Origin: JBDKGV01 sp039798005
Lineage (GTDB): Bacteria; Fibrobacterota; Fibrobacteria; UBA5070
Direction of reading: 5' to 3'
Length of the DNA stretch: 7,510 nucleotides
Assembly: GCA_039798005.1 (NCBI GenBank)
Contig: JBDKGV010000173.1
Span: 1-7,510 of the forward strand
The position numbers and the translations under genes are program-made. This document shows, one piece after another, positions 6,421 through 7,510 of the stretch (positions are counted from its first letter, which is position 1; each line of letters opens with the position of its first letter). The notes beneath the pieces are model-generated. The model worked only from the letters and a program-made list of their open reading frames with translations, was not told where the DNA came from and made no database searches.

Positions 6421-6454
6421 AACGAAAATCGCCCCGAGCGAACTGCGGGGCGAT
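6421..6454 (-). terminator. Rho-independent terminator of the FGE-like gene
   Basis: ATCGCCCCG (6428-6436) and CGGGGCGAT (6446-6454) form a perfect 9-bp stem with a 9-base loop. Read on the minus strand, the stem runs into TTTTCGTTTC, so a classic GC stem plus U-tract terminator begins 17 bases after the minus-strand stop codon. On the plus strand no T-run follows the stem, so it would be a poor terminator for the yihY transcript coming the other way, though it may still slow it. Confidence 0.85.
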
Positions 6455-6471
6455 CGGCGATCCTTGGGGAA

Positions 6472-7510
6472 TCAGTCGGCGTTGCGTACCGTCCGCGCCC
6501 CTTCGAAGTAGAAGTCGTAGGCCGGCGTGTAAAGCGTGCGGTTGGAGGCGCGCAGGTGGACGGCGGAGCATCCCCAATTGCCGCCGCGAATGATCCAATC
6601 GCCGGTGGACGTCCCTGTGGGGTCGGTCACGGCCCCCTTGGGCCAAGCTTCGTAATCGGTCAGGTCGTTGGTCCATTCCGAGACGTTGCCGAGCATATCA
6701 TAGAGGCCGTAGGCGTTGGGGAGCTTCGAGGCCACCGGATGGTTGCCGAAGCCGGTCGCACCAAGGCCCTTGTCGAAGGAATTGCCCGCCCATACGGCAT
6801 GCTTGTCCAGTTGGCTTGCGGAGGAATCCTGGCCCCAGAAGAAATCCGTGACGGTTCCCGCCCGCGCTGCGTATTCCCATTCCGCCTCGGTCGGCAGGCG
6901 ATAACCCGACTTCGTCAAGTCGGCCTTCACCTCCGCGAGGACCGAGCTCCCGCTCACCCCGTCCCGGGCCGAATAGGTGTAGACCGTATCCAATCCAGCC
7001 AACTTGCTGCGGGCATTGGCAAAGAGCATCACACCGCCTGCCGTATGGATGGAGTAGGCCGGATACATGTCTCCGATCCCGTATTCGGCGTCCCAGTACG
7101 GCTTGACGTAATCCGCCCCGTAACCCTTGGTCATCACGCTGTCGTAGAGCTTTTGGGTGACCTCGGTGGTGTCCATCCAGAAGTCGCGCGTGAACTTGAC
7201 GGAGTGACGCGCCCCTTCCGGGACGAAGGTGAAATCCAAGGTTTCAGTGTTCGATCCCATCGCAAAGCTCTTCCCCTTGGCGATCACCTTCACTTGGTTG
7301 CCGGACCGGACGATGTCGCCCGCTGGAACCCAAGGTGAGGAAAGCAGCATGGTCTTGGCAAGACCCCTCGCGGACAGGCTGCCGACGGCCAGCGTATCCT
7401 CCAAGTATCCGGACTTTGTCAACTTGAGGATCCCGGCAGCCACAACGGCTCGAGCAGCGTTCACGCCGACTCCGCGCGCCGTGGCGACGACATTGCCGTC
7501 GATCTTCACC
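6472..7510 (-). CDS. SUMF1/FGE-sulfatase-domain protein, probably secreted (N-terminus outside window)
   Basis: The visible 345 residues lack the true N-terminus; the GTG at 7509 looks like an internal valine. Residues 1-55 contain a beta-rich piece with ILKLTKSGYLEDTLAVG, like the end of a carboxypeptidase-regulatory or similar extracellular fold. Residues about 60-345 are a formylglycine-generating-enzyme-like (C-type-lectin-related) domain. Its hallmarks are FAMGSN, FWMDTTEVTQKLYD (110-123), YRLPTEAEWEYAARAG (203-218), YDMLGNVSEWTND (270-282) and RGGNWGC (308-314). True FGEs, which oxidise a sulfatase cysteine to formylglycine, need two cysteines five residues apart near the C-terminus. 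Here C314 is present, but L319 takes the second place, so FGE activity is unlikely. Such domains also occur in secreted adhesins, lipoproteins and ergothioneine-type enzymes. No sulfatase is in the window. A strong terminator follows the TGA. Confidence 0.85.
   Translation of the reverse strand, partial: VKIDGNVVATARGVGVNAARAVVAAGILKLTKSGYLEDTLAVGSLSARGLAKTMLLSSPWVPAGDIVRSGNQVKVIAKGKSFAMGSNTETLDFTFVPEGARHSVKFTRDFWMDTTEVTQKLYDSVMTKGYGADYVKPYWDAEYGIGDMYPAYSIHTAGGVMLFANARSKLAGLDTVYTYSARDGVSGSSVLAEVKADLTKSGYRLPTEAEWEYAARAGTVTDFFWGQDSSASQLDKHAVWAGNSFDKGLGATGFGNHPVASKLPNAYGLYDMLGNVSEWTNDLTDYEAWPKGAVTDPTGTSTGDWIIRGGNWGCSAVHLRASNRTLYTPAYDFYFEGARTVRNAD

Overview
The window carries high-GC bacterial chromosome with dense, conventional coding and no sign of mobile DNA, CRISPR, tRNA or rRNA. 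The most likely source is a Gram-negative environmental bacterium. The wording of the formylglycine-enzyme-like protein at the right edge (a motif WMDTTEVTQ, and a preceding KLTKSGY segment like a carboxypeptidase-regulatory fold) recalls secreted proteins of the Fibrobacterota. That assignment is a tentative inference from pattern memory, not a demonstrated placement.

Layout. On the minus strand at the left, a PAS-PAS-coiled coil-SpoIIE/RsbU-type PP2C phosphatase (about 1990 down to 311) is followed 2 bases later by the start of galE (308 down to the window edge), so the two look co-transcribed. Divergent from them, a KDPG/KHG aldolase gene (eda-like, 2040-2702) reads rightwards. The short AT-richer gap between them (about 1991-2039) is packed with CAAAG/CTTTG half-sites, including a perfect 6-3-6 inverted repeat. 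After a 143-base gap comes a tight plus-strand run: an M3-family oligoendopeptidase F (2846-4666), a short CDF-type cation transporter (4696-5310), a small two-helix membrane protein of about 53 residues starting at GTG (5363-5524), and a YihY/BrkB-family membrane protein (5545-6420). The run ends against a convergent gene. That gene encodes a probably secreted SUMF1/FGE-sulfatase-domain protein (7510 down to 6472, N-terminus outside the window), followed by a clear rho-independent terminator for its strand (6454-6421).

How the genes fit together. No single pathway links them. galE serves sugar-nucleotide metabolism, eda the Entner-Doudoroff or sugar-acid route, and pepF peptide turnover. The CDF protein and the small and YihY proteins act in the membrane, and the SpoIIE-type phosphatase probably belongs to a partner-switching signalling chain. 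The points most worth a second look are the CAAAG operator-like cluster with a weaker copy before pepF, the CDF protein with cysteine in place of a metal-binding histidine plus a Cys-rich N-terminus, the previously uncalled small membrane protein, and the loss of the second active-site cysteine in the FGE-like domain. I found no convincing evidence of a wholly new multi-gene system.
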